Assembly (NCBI GenBank): GCA_023717585.1
Contig: JAMQPJ010000123.1
Location: forward strand, 1-8,006
Reading direction: 5' to 3'
DNA from: Thermoanaerobaculia bacterium
GTDB lineage: Bacteria > Acidobacteriota > Thermoanaerobaculia > UBA5066
DNA length: 8,006 nucleotides
Part shown: positions 1 to 6,196 of the stretch, piece after piece
How the letters are laid out: every line of letters begins with the position of its first letter
Numbering within the stretch: position 1 is the first letter of the stretch
Notes under the pieces: generated by a model
Seen by the model: the letters and a program-made list of their open reading frames with translations, nothing else
Database searches by the model: none
What the model was told of the DNA's origin: nothing
Program-made: the position numbers and the translations under genes

Positions 1-354
1 GTGCGGCTTGACGCCCACGAGCTCGCCCTCTTCCTGTCTCACGATGTTGCGGAGCGTCTCGATCTGGGAGAGGAGGGCCAGCTCGAGCTCCTCGGGCGCG
101 ACGTTCTGGGGCACGCGCCCGAAGTTCGCGACGTCCTCGAACGACGGGTGCGCGTTGATCGCGACGTACCGGCGCAGGGCGAGACGCACCGTCTTCTTCA
201 TGGAGGTCACGTCGCCCGCGTGGCCGCCACACGCGATGTTCACGCTCGCGACGTACACCATGAGCGGCCCGTCGTTGAAGCCCTCTCCTCCGTCGAAATT
301 CAGATCGACGGCGAAGCGACCCTTCTGACGGTATTCGCGGACGGGCTTGGTCAT
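1..354 (-). CDS. pxpA: 5-oxoprolinase subunit A (LamB/YcsF family), N-terminal part only
   Basis: This is the N-terminal 118 residues of a LamB/YcsF-family protein; the gene continues past the left edge. In the PxpABC complex it helps convert 5-oxoproline to glutamate with ATP in the cytoplasm. Visible family motifs are DLNFDGGEGF (17-26), NIACGGHAGD (39-48), AHPSFEDVANFGR (68-80) and the start of the VKPHGALY-type motif, seen as VGVKPH (113-118). The ATG overlaps the pxpC stop in an ATGA, and GGGAGG lies 6 bases upstream of it, so the start is well supported. It is an unusual member. Only 13 residues separate GEG from NIACG, where I recall about 19 in typical PxpA. The usual ACGFHAGDP and FGRR read ACGGHAGDV and FGRV. 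The family call is firm from motifs and the pxpB-pxpC context; full activity is inferred. Confidence 0.88.
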   Translation of the reverse strand, partial: MTKPVREYRQKGRFAVDLNFDGGEGFNDGPLMVYVASVNIACGGHAGDVTSMKKTVRLALRRYVAINAHPSFEDVANFGRVPQNVAPEELELALLSQIETLRNIVRQEEGELVGVKPH

Positions 355-1274
355 GTTCGGCCTCCCGGAAAGGAACGGAGACGGACGTCGCGCGCAACGA
401 GGAGACTTCGGGCTTCCGTCACGGGGATTCTCTCAAAGCGCACGCTTCGCCCCGGCGGCGTCCGCGCGAGAAGGCCGAGATCGACGGCGGCGACGACCGC
501 GAGCTTCGGGTATCCGCCTGTCGTGGGCCTCTCGGCGAGCAGGACGATCGGATGGCCGTCCGCCGTCACCTGGACCGTGCCCGCCGTCGTCCCCTCCGAC
601 GCGCGCGAGGCCGTCTCCTGGAGGCCGAGGGACGGCCCTCCGAGCCTCAGCCCCATGCGGTTCGACTCGGGGAGGATCCTCCAGCGCGAGCCCCAGAACG
701 CCGCGCGCTGTTTCGCGTCGAATTCCGCTTCGTCGGGACCCGCGAACGCCCTGAGGACGACGTCGCCTGCCGGCTCCACGAGGTCGACCGAGGCGTCGAG
801 GAGCGGGGGCGACGAGGGCGGCGCCACGGCGAGAAAGTCTCCGCGCCAGAGCCGCCTGCCCTGGAATCCGCCGAAGCGGGCCGAGAGACAGGTGGACCGG
901 CTTCCCAGGACGACGGGGACGTCGAACCCGCCCGAGGCGGCGACGATCGCGCGCGCCGCGCCGCGCGCGGCCGCGAGCGAGAGGACCTCGCCGTCCGCGA
1001 GACTGAGCACGCTCCCCGGGGCAGGGCCGAACGAACCTCCCACGACCGCGACGTCGAGCGCGCCCGACACGCGCAGCACCGGTCCGACGAGCGTGATCTC
1101 GAGCGCGGCCGCGCCCTCGGCGTTGCCGACGAGCAGGTTCGCGAGGCGCAGGGCCTCCTCGTCGAGCGCGCCGGCCACGGGCACGCCGGACGCCGCCCAG
1201 CCATGACGCCCGATGTCCTGGACCGTCGTCAGGAGCCCGGGCTCGAGGGCGAGGAGGCCCCGTGGCGGCGTCAC
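351..1274 (-). CDS. pxpC: 5-oxoprolinase subunit C (biotin-dependent carboxyltransferase-like, KipA family)
   Basis: This is a complete 307-residue protein of the usual length for PxpC/KipA. Its fold resembles the carboxyltransferase half of urea amidolyase. With PxpB it forms the part of 5-oxoprolinase that acts with PxpA on 5-oxoproline. Conserved motifs in order are LLTTVQDIGRHG (14-25), a D-x-x-A-x-R-x-AN-x-LVGN stretch (38-51), LEIT-x-x-GP (58-65), GGFDVPVVLGSRST (115-128), SNRMGLRL (204-211) and TTGGYPKLA (251-259). The start is a GTG that overlaps the pxpB stop as GTGA. Upstream in-frame codons run back through pxpB and do not look like this family. There is no clear Shine-Dalgarno sequence, which fits translational coupling. 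KipA-type regulation of a kinase, as in Bacillus, is less likely given the adjacent pxpA. Confidence 0.94.
   Translation of the reverse strand: MTPPRGLLALEPGLLTTVQDIGRHGWAASGVPVAGALDEEALRLANLLVGNAEGAAALEITLVGPVLRVSGALDVAVVGGSFGPAPGSVLSLADGEVLSLAAARGAARAIVAASGGFDVPVVLGSRSTCLSARFGGFQGRRLWRGDFLAVAPPSSPPLLDASVDLVEPAGDVVLRAFAGPDEAEFDAKQRAAFWGSRWRILPESNRMGLRLGGPSLGLQETASRASEGTTAGTVQVTADGHPIVLLAERPTTGGYPKLAVVAAVDLGLLARTPPGRSVRFERIPVTEARSLLVARDVRLRSFPGGRT
361..366 (-). promoter_or_regulatory. Ribosome binding site of pxpA
   Basis: On the minus strand GGGAGG lies 6 bases before the pxpA ATG and inside the end of pxpC. It supports the ATG at 354 as the start, used by reinitiation or independent entry. 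Confidence 0.6.
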
Positions 1275-1897
1275 AGCCGGAATCTCAGCCGGTCGCCCGG
1301 CGCGAAAAGGAAAGGAGGATCGGCGCGGAGGTCGAAGAGACGGCGTTGCGTCGTGCCGAGGAGATTCCAGCCGCCGGGCGTCGACGTCGGATAGATCCCG
1401 ACGTAGGGCCCGGCGAGAGCGATGCTGCCTGCCGGCACGGCGACGCGCGGCGTGCCGCGCCGCGGCAGATGAAACGCCTTGGGAAGCCCGTAGAGATAGG
1501 CGAACCCCGGCGAGAAGCCGAGGAAACCCACGGTGAACGGGAGCTGCGTGAAGATCTCGAGAAACGCGGCCGGGGACAGCCCGGAACGCGAGGCGATCTC
1601 GTCGAGATCCGCGCCGTCCGGCACCATCCGGATCTCGTGCGCGCGGGGCGGCGGGGCCGGGGCGGCCGAAGCGGCACGATCGGCATCGGGACGGGCCATC
1701 TCGAACGCGCGGAGTCGGCCCGGGTCCAGCTCCGGCGTGCCGGCGACGAGCACGGATCGCGCCGCCGGCACGACCTCCACCACGCCGGGCAGGCGCGACG
1801 TGAGGATCGCCGCGGCGGCGCCGCGCGCGGCCCCGTTCGCCGCGGTCTCTTCGCCTTCGAACGTGAGGAGCCACGCGAACTCGCCGGCCTCCTTCAT
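1271..1897 (-). CDS. pxpB: 5-oxoprolinase subunit B (KipI family)
   Basis: This is a complete 208-residue PxpB/KipI-like protein with the N-terminal alpha/beta domain and the C-terminal cyclophilin-like domain of the family. The diagnostic C-terminal block is intact: GFLGFSPGFAYL (124-135), PRRGTPRVAVPAGSIALAG (145-163) and GIYPTSTPGGWNLLGTT (167-183). It pairs with PxpC, and together with PxpA they make the ATP-dependent prokaryotic 5-oxoprolinase. A linker rich in alanine and proline (about 70-86) separates the two halves. The ATG overlaps the stop of the upstream permease gene as ATGA, and a GGGGGAGGGG tract sits 9 bases before it, so the start is secure. The stop overlaps the pxpC GTG. 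The order B-C-A matches that of the E. coli pxpBCA cluster. Confidence 0.94.
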   Translation of the reverse strand: MKEAGEFAWLLTFEGEETAANGAARGAAAAILTSRLPGVVEVVPAARSVLVAGTPELDPGRLRAFEMARPDADRAASAAPAPPPRAHEIRMVPDGADLDEIASRSGLSPAAFLEIFTQLPFTVGFLGFSPGFAYLYGLPKAFHLPRRGTPRVAVPAGSIALAGPYVGIYPTSTPGGWNLLGTTQRRLFDLRADPPFLFAPGDRLRFRL

Positions 1898-3237
1898 CGC
1901 GCGTGTCCCCTCCCCCGCCGCGCGAGGTAGACCGGGATGCCGGCGAGGACAAGGCCGAAGCCGGGCAGCGTCGTGCGCGGACTCGCGACCGCGAGAAGGA
2001 CGACGATCGTGCCCGCGAGGAGGACGAAAAGGCCCGAGGTGAAGGGATGCCCCCACGCGCGGTACGGCCGCTCGCGCGCGGGCAGACGGCGCCGCAGGGC
2101 GGGCACCGCGAGCACGAGAAGGACGAGCACGACGAACTCGACGGCCACGACGTAACGGAGGAGATCCGAGTACGTGCCCGAGAGCACGAGGACGAGCGAC
2201 CAGGCGGCCTGCACGGCGAGCGCCACACCGGGCACGCCCGCACGGTTCAGACGTGCGGCGGCCTTGGGGAGGTGGCCGTCCGCGGCGAGCGCGTAGACGA
2301 CGCGCGCGCCCGAGAGGACGAGGCCGTTCGCGCACCCGAACGTGGACACGAGGATCGCCGCCGCCATCCACGCGCCGCCGGCCGGCACGAGCGCCGCGGC
2401 GGCCGCCGTTCCGACGCGATCCTGAGGAGCATGGGCGATGCCGGAGAACCCGATCGTCCGAAGGTACCCCACGTTCGCGAGCACGTACAGTCCGGCCACG
2501 AGCGCGCAGCCGAGCAGGAGGGCCCGCGGAAACGTGCGGCCGGGCTCGGCGACTTCCGCGCCCGGAAACGTCACGTTCGTCCAGGCCGACTGCGAGAACG
2601 CGGGCCCGACGAGCGCGAGCGCGAAGGCCAGGACGAGCGCGCCCGACGCGGGAGACTCCGCGGCCGCGGCTCCGGCCTCCCCAATCGCCTCCGCCGGGGC
2701 CCTCCCGAAAAGGATGCCCCCTGCGGTGAGGGCCAGGAGCGCGGCGACCTTGACGGCGGTCAGCGCGTTCTGCACGCGCGTGCCCACCCGCAGCCCGAGC
2801 GCGTTCGTCCCCGTCAGGACGATCACGACGAACCCCGCCACCGCCTTTGCCGCGCCGCCGGAGACGGACGGCGCGAGAAGGCCGAGGAACTTCGAGAACG
2901 CGACCGCGACGGCCGCGATCGTGCCGGTCTGGATGACGAGAACCGTCGTCCACCCGAAGAGAAAGCCCGCGAGCGGCCCGTAGGCCTCGCGAAAGAAGAC
3001 GTAGGGGCCGCCCGCGAGCGGAAACATCGTCGCGAGCTCGGCGCACGCGTTCGCGGCAAGGAGCGTGAGCAGCCCGGCGACGAGCCACACGGCGAGCAGC
3101 CGCGCCGGCGTTCCGACGAGCCGCGCGGACTCGGCCGAGACGATGAAGATGCCCGAACCGATCATCGAGCCGACGACGAGAGCCGCGGCGTCGACGAGGC
3201 CGATGAGGCGCCGGGGCGCGCCGGACGGCGGCTGCAT
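1894..3237 (-). CDS. APC superfamily amino acid permease, candidate 5-oxoproline/amino acid transporter
   Basis: This 447-residue protein is very hydrophobic, with about 12 predicted membrane helices. It shows the APC-fold signature in helix 1, GSMIGSGIFI (23-32), followed by the FPLAGGPYVFFREAYG loop after helix 2. Mid-protein SAWTNVTFPGAEVAEPGRTFP resembles the GWxNVxxxxxExxxPxRxxP region of the LAT-type branch (for example SteT-like exchangers). It would sit in the inner membrane and move amino acids or close derivatives. Its stop overlaps the pxpB ATG, so it is tightly coupled to the oxoprolinase genes, and 5-oxoproline or a glutamate-family compound is the inferred substrate. The ATG lies 18 bases after the rsgA stop without a recognisable Shine-Dalgarno sequence. 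The charged residues just before helix 1 (PRRLIGLVDA) support this start. Substrate is not readable from sequence. Confidence 0.88.
   Translation of the reverse strand: MQPPSGAPRRLIGLVDAAALVVGSMIGSGIFIVSAESARLVGTPARLLAVWLVAGLLTLLAANACAELATMFPLAGGPYVFFREAYGPLAGFLFGWTTVLVIQTGTIAAVAVAFSKFLGLLAPSVSGGAAKAVAGFVVIVLTGTNALGLRVGTRVQNALTAVKVAALLALTAGGILFGRAPAEAIGEAGAAAAESPASGALVLAFALALVGPAFSQSAWTNVTFPGAEVAEPGRTFPRALLLGCALVAGLYVLANVGYLRTIGFSGIAHAPQDRVGTAAAAALVPAGGAWMAAAILVSTFGCANGLVLSGARVVYALAADGHLPKAAARLNRAGVPGVALAVQAAWSLVLVLSGTYSDLLRYVVAVEFVVLVLLVLAVPALRRRLPARERPYRAWGHPFTSGLFVLLAGTIVVLLAVASPRTTLPGFGLVLAGIPVYLARRGRGHAR
1907..1916 (-). promoter_or_regulatory. Ribosome binding site of pxpB
   Basis: A purine tract (GGGGGAGGGG on the minus strand) lies 9 bases before the pxpB ATG, inside the 3' end of the permease gene. 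It is among the strongest Shine-Dalgarno-like sites in this operon and fixes the pxpB start. Confidence 0.6.
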
Positions 3238-3255
3238 GGATGGCGGGACGTTAAC

Positions 3256-4326
3256 TCATCGGGGCTCCCGCTTGGAGCGCCCCTGCCGCTTCGCCTCGCG
3301 GGTGAGCGTCTTCCAGCGCTCCTTCTCGGCCCGCGCGAGCCCGGCATCCTCCCTTCGGGCGAGCCAGGCGGCTTCCTTCAGGAGTTTCCTGTGGCCGAGG
3401 AGTCGACCGGGATCCAGCAGGCCGTCCGCAACCGCTGAGCGCACCGCGCAGTCCGGCTCGGCGCCGTGGCGGCAGTCGCGAAAGCGACACCGCGACGCGA
3501 GCGCGCCGATGTCGAAGAACGCGGTTTCTCCAGGTCCATCCCAGAGCGCCAGCTCGCGCATTCCCGGCGTGTCCACGAGGAGAGCGCCACCCGGCAGAAG
3601 GAGCAGGTCGCGGCGCGTCGTCGTGTGCCGCCCGCGGCCGTCCGAGGCCCGGATCTCACGAACGGCCTGGACGCCTCTTCCGGTCAGCCGGTTCACGAGC
3701 GTCGACTTCCCCACCCCCGACATGCCCGCAAGGGCATGGGTCCGCCGGGGCGCGAGCCGCGCGGCGAGCTCGGGCAGGCCATCTCCCGTCACCGCGCTCA
3801 CGGCGAGGACGTCCGCACCCGTCGCCGCGCGGGCGTCCGCGACGCGCAGGTCGACGTCCGCGCACGCGTCGGACTTCGTGAGAACGACGAGAGGCGGAGC
3901 CTCGCTCTCCCACCCAAGAGCGGCGTAACGTTCGAGACGCCGGATGTTGAAGTCGCCGTCGAGCGCCATGGCGACGAGAAGCACGTCCACGTTGGCCGCG
4001 AGAACCTGCGGGTTCGCCGCATACCCCGCGGCCTTGCGCGCAATCCGGTTGCGCCGCGGGAGCACAGCCTGAATGACGGCCGGGCCCCCGTTCGACGGCG
4101 GCTCGAGGGCAACCCAGTCGCCCACGGCCGGCAGATCGAGGCGGCTCCTCGCCGCGTGCCGGAGGCGGCCCGAGGTCTCGGCGACCGCCTCGCCTTCCGG
4201 AGCGACGACGAGGAACCACTCCCTCTCCTCGCGAAGGATGCGGGCGGGAATGAGCCCTTCCGGCGCGAACGAAAGGAACCGGGTCTCGAAGAATGATGAC
4301 CAGCCGAAACGCTCGATGAGCGTCAT
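3256..4326 (-). CDS. rsgA: Small ribosomal subunit biogenesis GTPase RsgA
   Basis: This 356-residue protein is a circularly permuted GTPase of the RsgA/YjeQ/YloQ family. It acts in late maturation of the 30S subunit and has GTPase activity stimulated by the ribosome. An N-terminal OB-fold region (about 25-95, with VGDWVAL) precedes the permuted GTPase motifs: G4 TKSD (150-153), G5 SAVTG (177-181), P-loop GMSGVGKST (201-209), a G2 region GRGRHTTTRR (230-239) and G3 DTPG (252-255). The C-terminal zinc site is complete as C280-x4-C285-x-H287-x5-C293. The tail is basic (KRQGRSKREPR), suiting rRNA contact. The ATG has AAGGAG 6 bases upstream. It is the first gene of the minus-strand run, 18 bases before the permease gene. 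That pairing with oxoproline catabolism is unusual and may be just shared transcription. Confidence 0.96.
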   Translation of the reverse strand: MTLIERFGWSSFFETRFLSFAPEGLIPARILREEREWFLVVAPEGEAVAETSGRLRHAARSRLDLPAVGDWVALEPPSNGGPAVIQAVLPRRNRIARKAAGYAANPQVLAANVDVLLVAMALDGDFNIRRLERYAALGWESEAPPLVVLTKSDACADVDLRVADARAATGADVLAVSAVTGDGLPELAARLAPRRTHALAGMSGVGKSTLVNRLTGRGVQAVREIRASDGRGRHTTTRRDLLLLPGGALLVDTPGMRELALWDGPGETAFFDIGALASRCRFRDCRHGAEPDCAVRSAVADGLLDPGRLLGHRKLLKEAAWLARREDAGLARAEKERWKTLTREAKRQGRSKREPR

Positions 4327-4332
4327 GAAGCA

Positions 4333-4338
4333 CTCCTT
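4333..4338 (-). promoter_or_regulatory. Ribosome binding site of rsgA
   Basis: AAGGAG on the minus strand lies 6 bases before the rsgA ATG at 4326, close to the ideal sequence and spacing. It excludes the alternative upstream starts. Confidence 0.75.
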
Positions 4339-4374
4339 GTTTTTCGATCGGCATCGCGCACGAAGAACCAGTCA

Positions 4375-4396
4375 GCGCCGCGAAAAGTCGCGGCGC
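4375..4396. repeat. Perfect 8-bp inverted repeat in the rsgA upstream region
   Basis: GCGCCGCG (4375-4382) and CGCGGCGC (4389-4396) are exact reverse complements around a 6-base loop. On the minus strand this would form a stable hairpin about 50 bases before the rsgA start codon. No T-run follows on either strand, so it is not a typical intrinsic terminator. It could be an RNA structure in the leader or a protein-binding palindrome. Confidence 0.6.
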
Positions 4397-4402
4397 GATC
4401 GG

Positions 4403-4436
4403 GAGAGCGCGGGCGGCCCCGAAGGGCCGGGCTCTC
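4403..4436 (-). repeat. Two-stem inverted repeat with a UUCG tetraloop on the rsgA strand
   Basis: The outer arms GAGAGC (4403-4408) and GCTCTC (4431-4436) are reverse complements. Inside them CGGCCC (4414-4419) and GGGCCG (4424-4429) pair around a 4-base loop. On the minus strand the loop is a C(UUCG)G tetraloop, one of the most stable known. On the plus strand it is CGAA. An asymmetric internal loop (5 bases against 1) separates the stems. This favours a function in RNA transcribed toward rsgA, as a leader element or small RNA. Confidence 0.6.
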
Positions 4437-4483
4437 AGTGCGGAGCTACAAGGTCGTGCGTCAGAGGCCTGAAACCAGCCGTC

Positions 4484-4489
4484 ATTCTA
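4484..4489 (-). promoter_or_regulatory. Possible -10 element for the rsgA-pxp operon
   Basis: On the minus strand the hexamer is TAGAAT, matching the sigma-70 -10 consensus at 5 of 6 bases in an otherwise very GC-rich region. The best -35 at a 17-base spacing (CTGGCT) is weak, with 3 of 6 matches. If used, transcription would start near 4477 and give a leader of about 150 bases that carries both hairpins. Promoter rules for this organism are unknown, so this is tentative. Confidence 0.3.
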
Positions 4490-4536
4490 GGGCTTCTCCC
4501 CGGAATAGCCAGCGCACGACGCGTGTTCTCGGGGGC

Positions 4537-5412
4537 GTGGCGAAGCTCGCCGACCGACTTCCCGAGAACGTTTCCGGAGATTTCTTCGTCGACCGGACTT
4601 GCATCGACTGCGCGACCTGCCGGCAGATGGCTCCGGAGGTCTTTTCCCAGGGAAACGGCTTTTCCTACGTTTCACGGCAGCCGGGCGACACCGCGGCGGA
4701 AAGCCGCGCGCTTCGGGCGCTCGTCGCCTGCCCGACCGGCTCGATCGGAGCCGGCCGCCGGTCCGCGCAGGTTCGCGAGGCCGCGAAAGCTTTCCCCGAA
4801 TCCGTCGGGGACGACGTCTTCTTCTGCGGCTACACGTCGGAGAAGTCGTTCGGAGCCTGGAGCTGGCTCCTGAAGCGCCCGGAGGGCAACGTCCTCGTCG
4901 ACTCACCGCGCGCCGCAGCCCCTCTCCTCTCCGGCCTCGAGCGGCTGGGCGGAGTCAAGACGCTCTTCCTGACGCACCGCGACGACGTTGCGGACCACGC
5001 TGCCCTGAGGAGGCGCTTCGGCTGCGACCGCCTCATCCACGCGCGCGACGCGGCCGCGCTCGGCGAGCCGCCCGAGCGCGCGCTGGAAGGCGACGCGCCC
5101 GTCCGTCTCGCGGACGACCTCCTCGCGATCCCGACGCCGGGCCATACGCGCGGCCACTCGGTGCTCCTCTTCAAGGACACCTTTCTCTTCACGGGCGATC
5201 ACCTCGCGTTCTCGAAGCGCCGCGGGCATCTCGTCGGGTTCCGCGACGCCTGCTGGTACTCGTGGGAGGAGCAGATCCGCTCGATGGAGCGCCTGCTCGA
5301 CACCTCCTTCACCCATGTCTTCCCCGGCCACGGCGAGACGTTTCGCGCCGACTCCCCCGCCGCGATGCGCAAGGAGCTCGAGAAATGCGTGGCCTGGATG
5401 AAAGGTCGATGA
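4537..5412 (+). CDS. Ferredoxin domain fused to a metallo-beta-lactamase-fold hydrolase
   Basis: This protein of about 291 residues joins two domains. The N-terminal domain (about 10-70) is ferredoxin-like with C22-x2-C25-x2-C28 and C65-P, enough ligands for one [4Fe-4S] cluster. The C-terminal domain (about 93-270) is an MBL fold. Its metal-motif region reads THRDDVADH (146-154) instead of THxHxDH, followed by PTPGHTRGHS (H203, H207), FTGDH (D221) and PGHGE (H264). The domain pair suggests a redox-linked hydrolase or oxygenase; the substrate is unknown. The chosen GTG start has a poor Shine-Dalgarno sequence (GGGGG almost adjacent), but it directly precedes the conserved-looking DRLPENVSGDFFVD stretch. 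Longer frames start with GTG at 4438 or 4456. The 33 codons from 4438 use third positions unlike the rest and overlap hairpin and promoter-like sequence, so I treat them as noncoding. The gene stands alone between two minus-strand operons. Confidence 0.85.
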   Translation: MAKLADRLPENVSGDFFVDRTCIDCATCRQMAPEVFSQGNGFSYVSRQPGDTAAESRALRALVACPTGSIGAGRRSAQVREAAKAFPESVGDDVFFCGYTSEKSFGAWSWLLKRPEGNVLVDSPRAAAPLLSGLERLGGVKTLFLTHRDDVADHAALRRRFGCDRLIHARDAAALGEPPERALEGDAPVRLADDLLAIPTPGHTRGHSVLLFKDTFLFTGDHLAFSKRRGHLVGFRDACWYSWEEQIRSMERLLDTSFTHVFPGHGETFRADSPAAMRKELEKCVAWMKGR

Positions 5413-5450
5413 AAACGCGATGAAGACGCGCTGACCGTTCGATGCGCGTT
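5396..5450 (+). repeat. Five degenerate 11-bp tandem units across the convergent gene ends
   Basis: Units of 11 bases start at 5396, 5407, 5418, 5429 and 5440. The first three read GGATGAAAGGT, CGATGAAAACG and CGATGAAGACG. The fourth and fifth (CGCTGACCGTT and CGATGCGCGTT) are weaker. The array spans the last codons and TGA stop of the ferredoxin-MBL gene, the 37-base gap, and the first base of the purQ stop. The 11-base step puts TGA into all three forward frames. No good terminator is seen in this gap; the only pairing is 6 bp (AACGCG with CGCGTT) with a long loop. Confidence 0.5.
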
Positions 5451-6196
5451 TACGCCCCGTGCATCGCCATGCGGGTCGTCGCGAAGGACTTGAAGAGGCG
5501 CGCGCCGTCCGTACCGCCGAGAAGCTCCTCGGACGCGCGCTCCGGGTGCGGCATGAGGCCCACGATGTTGCCCTTCACGTTGCAGATGCCCGCCACGTCG
5601 TCCAAGGAGCCGTTCGGATTGCCCCCCGCTCCCCGCGACCCGTCGGCGCGCACGTAGCGGAATACGATCTGGTCCCGCGCGAGCATCTCCTCGTAGACCC
5701 TCTTCTCGGCGGTCCAGTTTCCGTCTCCGTGCGCGACGGGCATCCGGAGGACGTCGCCCTTGTTGATCGCGAGCGTGAACGGGGTGCGCTTCGATTCGAC
5801 GCGCAGGAAAACGTCCCGGCACACGAAGCGGAGGCCTTCGTTCCGCAGCATCGCGCCGGGCAGGAGCCCGGCCTCGCACAGGATCTGAAATCCGTTGCAG
5901 ATGCCGAGCACCGCTCCACCCTGTCCGGCGAACGAGGCGACGGACTCCATGACCGGCGAGAAGCGCGCCATTGCGCCGCTCCTCAGGTAATCGCCGTAGG
6001 AGAAGCCCCCTGGGAGGATCACGAGGTCGGGATCTCCGAGCGCGCGTTCGTCGTGCCGCACCATCTTCACGTCCGCCCCGAGCACGTTTCGCGAGGCGAT
6101 GGCCGCGTCCTCGTCGCAGTTGCTGCCCGGAAAGACGACCACCGCGACCCGCGGTATGCCCGTCCCCGCGCCGCCGCCCGGAGTCGCGCCGCTCAC
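5450..6196 (-). CDS. purQ: Phosphoribosylformylglycinamidine synthase, glutaminase subunit PurQ
   Basis: This 248-residue class I glutamine amidotransferase supplies ammonia to PurL for the fourth step of de novo purine synthesis, making FGAM from FGAR. Signature motifs are VVFPGSNCDED (20-30), LPGGFSYGDYLRSG (61-74), the nucleophile elbow GICNGFQIL with Cys100 (98-106), and PHPER with His217 and Glu219 (216-220). These complete the Cys-His-Glu triad. The start is a GTG overlapping the purS stop as GTGA, with GGAG 7 bases upstream. It gives a Gly-rich N-terminal extension of about 15 residues before the usual RVAVVVFPG beginning, and no better start is seen inside. It is the last gene of its operon and faces the ferredoxin-MBL gene. 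purL is not adjacent. Confidence 0.97.
   Translation of the reverse strand: MSGATPGGGAGTGIPRVAVVVFPGSNCDEDAAIASRNVLGADVKMVRHDERALGDPDLVILPGGFSYGDYLRSGAMARFSPVMESVASFAGQGGAVLGICNGFQILCEAGLLPGAMLRNEGLRFVCRDVFLRVESKRTPFTLAINKGDVLRMPVAHGDGNWTAEKRVYEEMLARDQIVFRYVRADGSRGAGGNPNGSLDDVAGICNVKGNIVGLMPHPERASEELLGGTDGARLFKSFATTRMAMHGA

Noticed and set aside
1..1206. Long plus-strand frame opposite pxpA and pxpC
   Set aside because: It has no recognisable motifs and an Arg/Ala/Ser/Pro-rich composition. The opposite strand encodes motif-complete oxoprolinase subunits.
3238..3255. Separate promoter for the permease-pxp genes in the rsgA-permease gap
   Set aside because: The gap is only 18 bases and shows no -10 or -35 pair or Shine-Dalgarno sequence. 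A promoter inside the rsgA end cannot be ruled out.
1903..3438. A 511-codon open frame on the plus strand, opposite the permease and the end of rsgA
   Set aside because: It is almost entirely charged residues (Arg, Glu, Asp, Gly) in low-complexity runs, the usual antisense shadow of a GC-rich membrane-protein gene. The minus-strand permease has clear family motifs.
4375..4436. Intrinsic transcription terminator at the hairpins
   Set aside because: Neither hairpin is followed by a T-rich run on either strand, and they lie upstream of both flanking genes, not at a gene end.
4438..4536. N-terminal extension of the ferredoxin-MBL protein from GTG at 4438 or 4456
   Set aside because: The codons have low third-position GC and the residues (RQRPETSRHSRASPRNSQ) look random. 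The stretch starts beside a strong hairpin and overlaps a promoter-like element. I cannot fully exclude it, since the GTG at 4456 has a passable upstream purine tract.
4327..4536. tRNA or signal recognition particle RNA in the intergenic region
   Set aside because: I found no T-loop-like GGTTCGAATCC sequence, acceptor stem or SRP-type GGAAG/GNRA arrangement on either strand.
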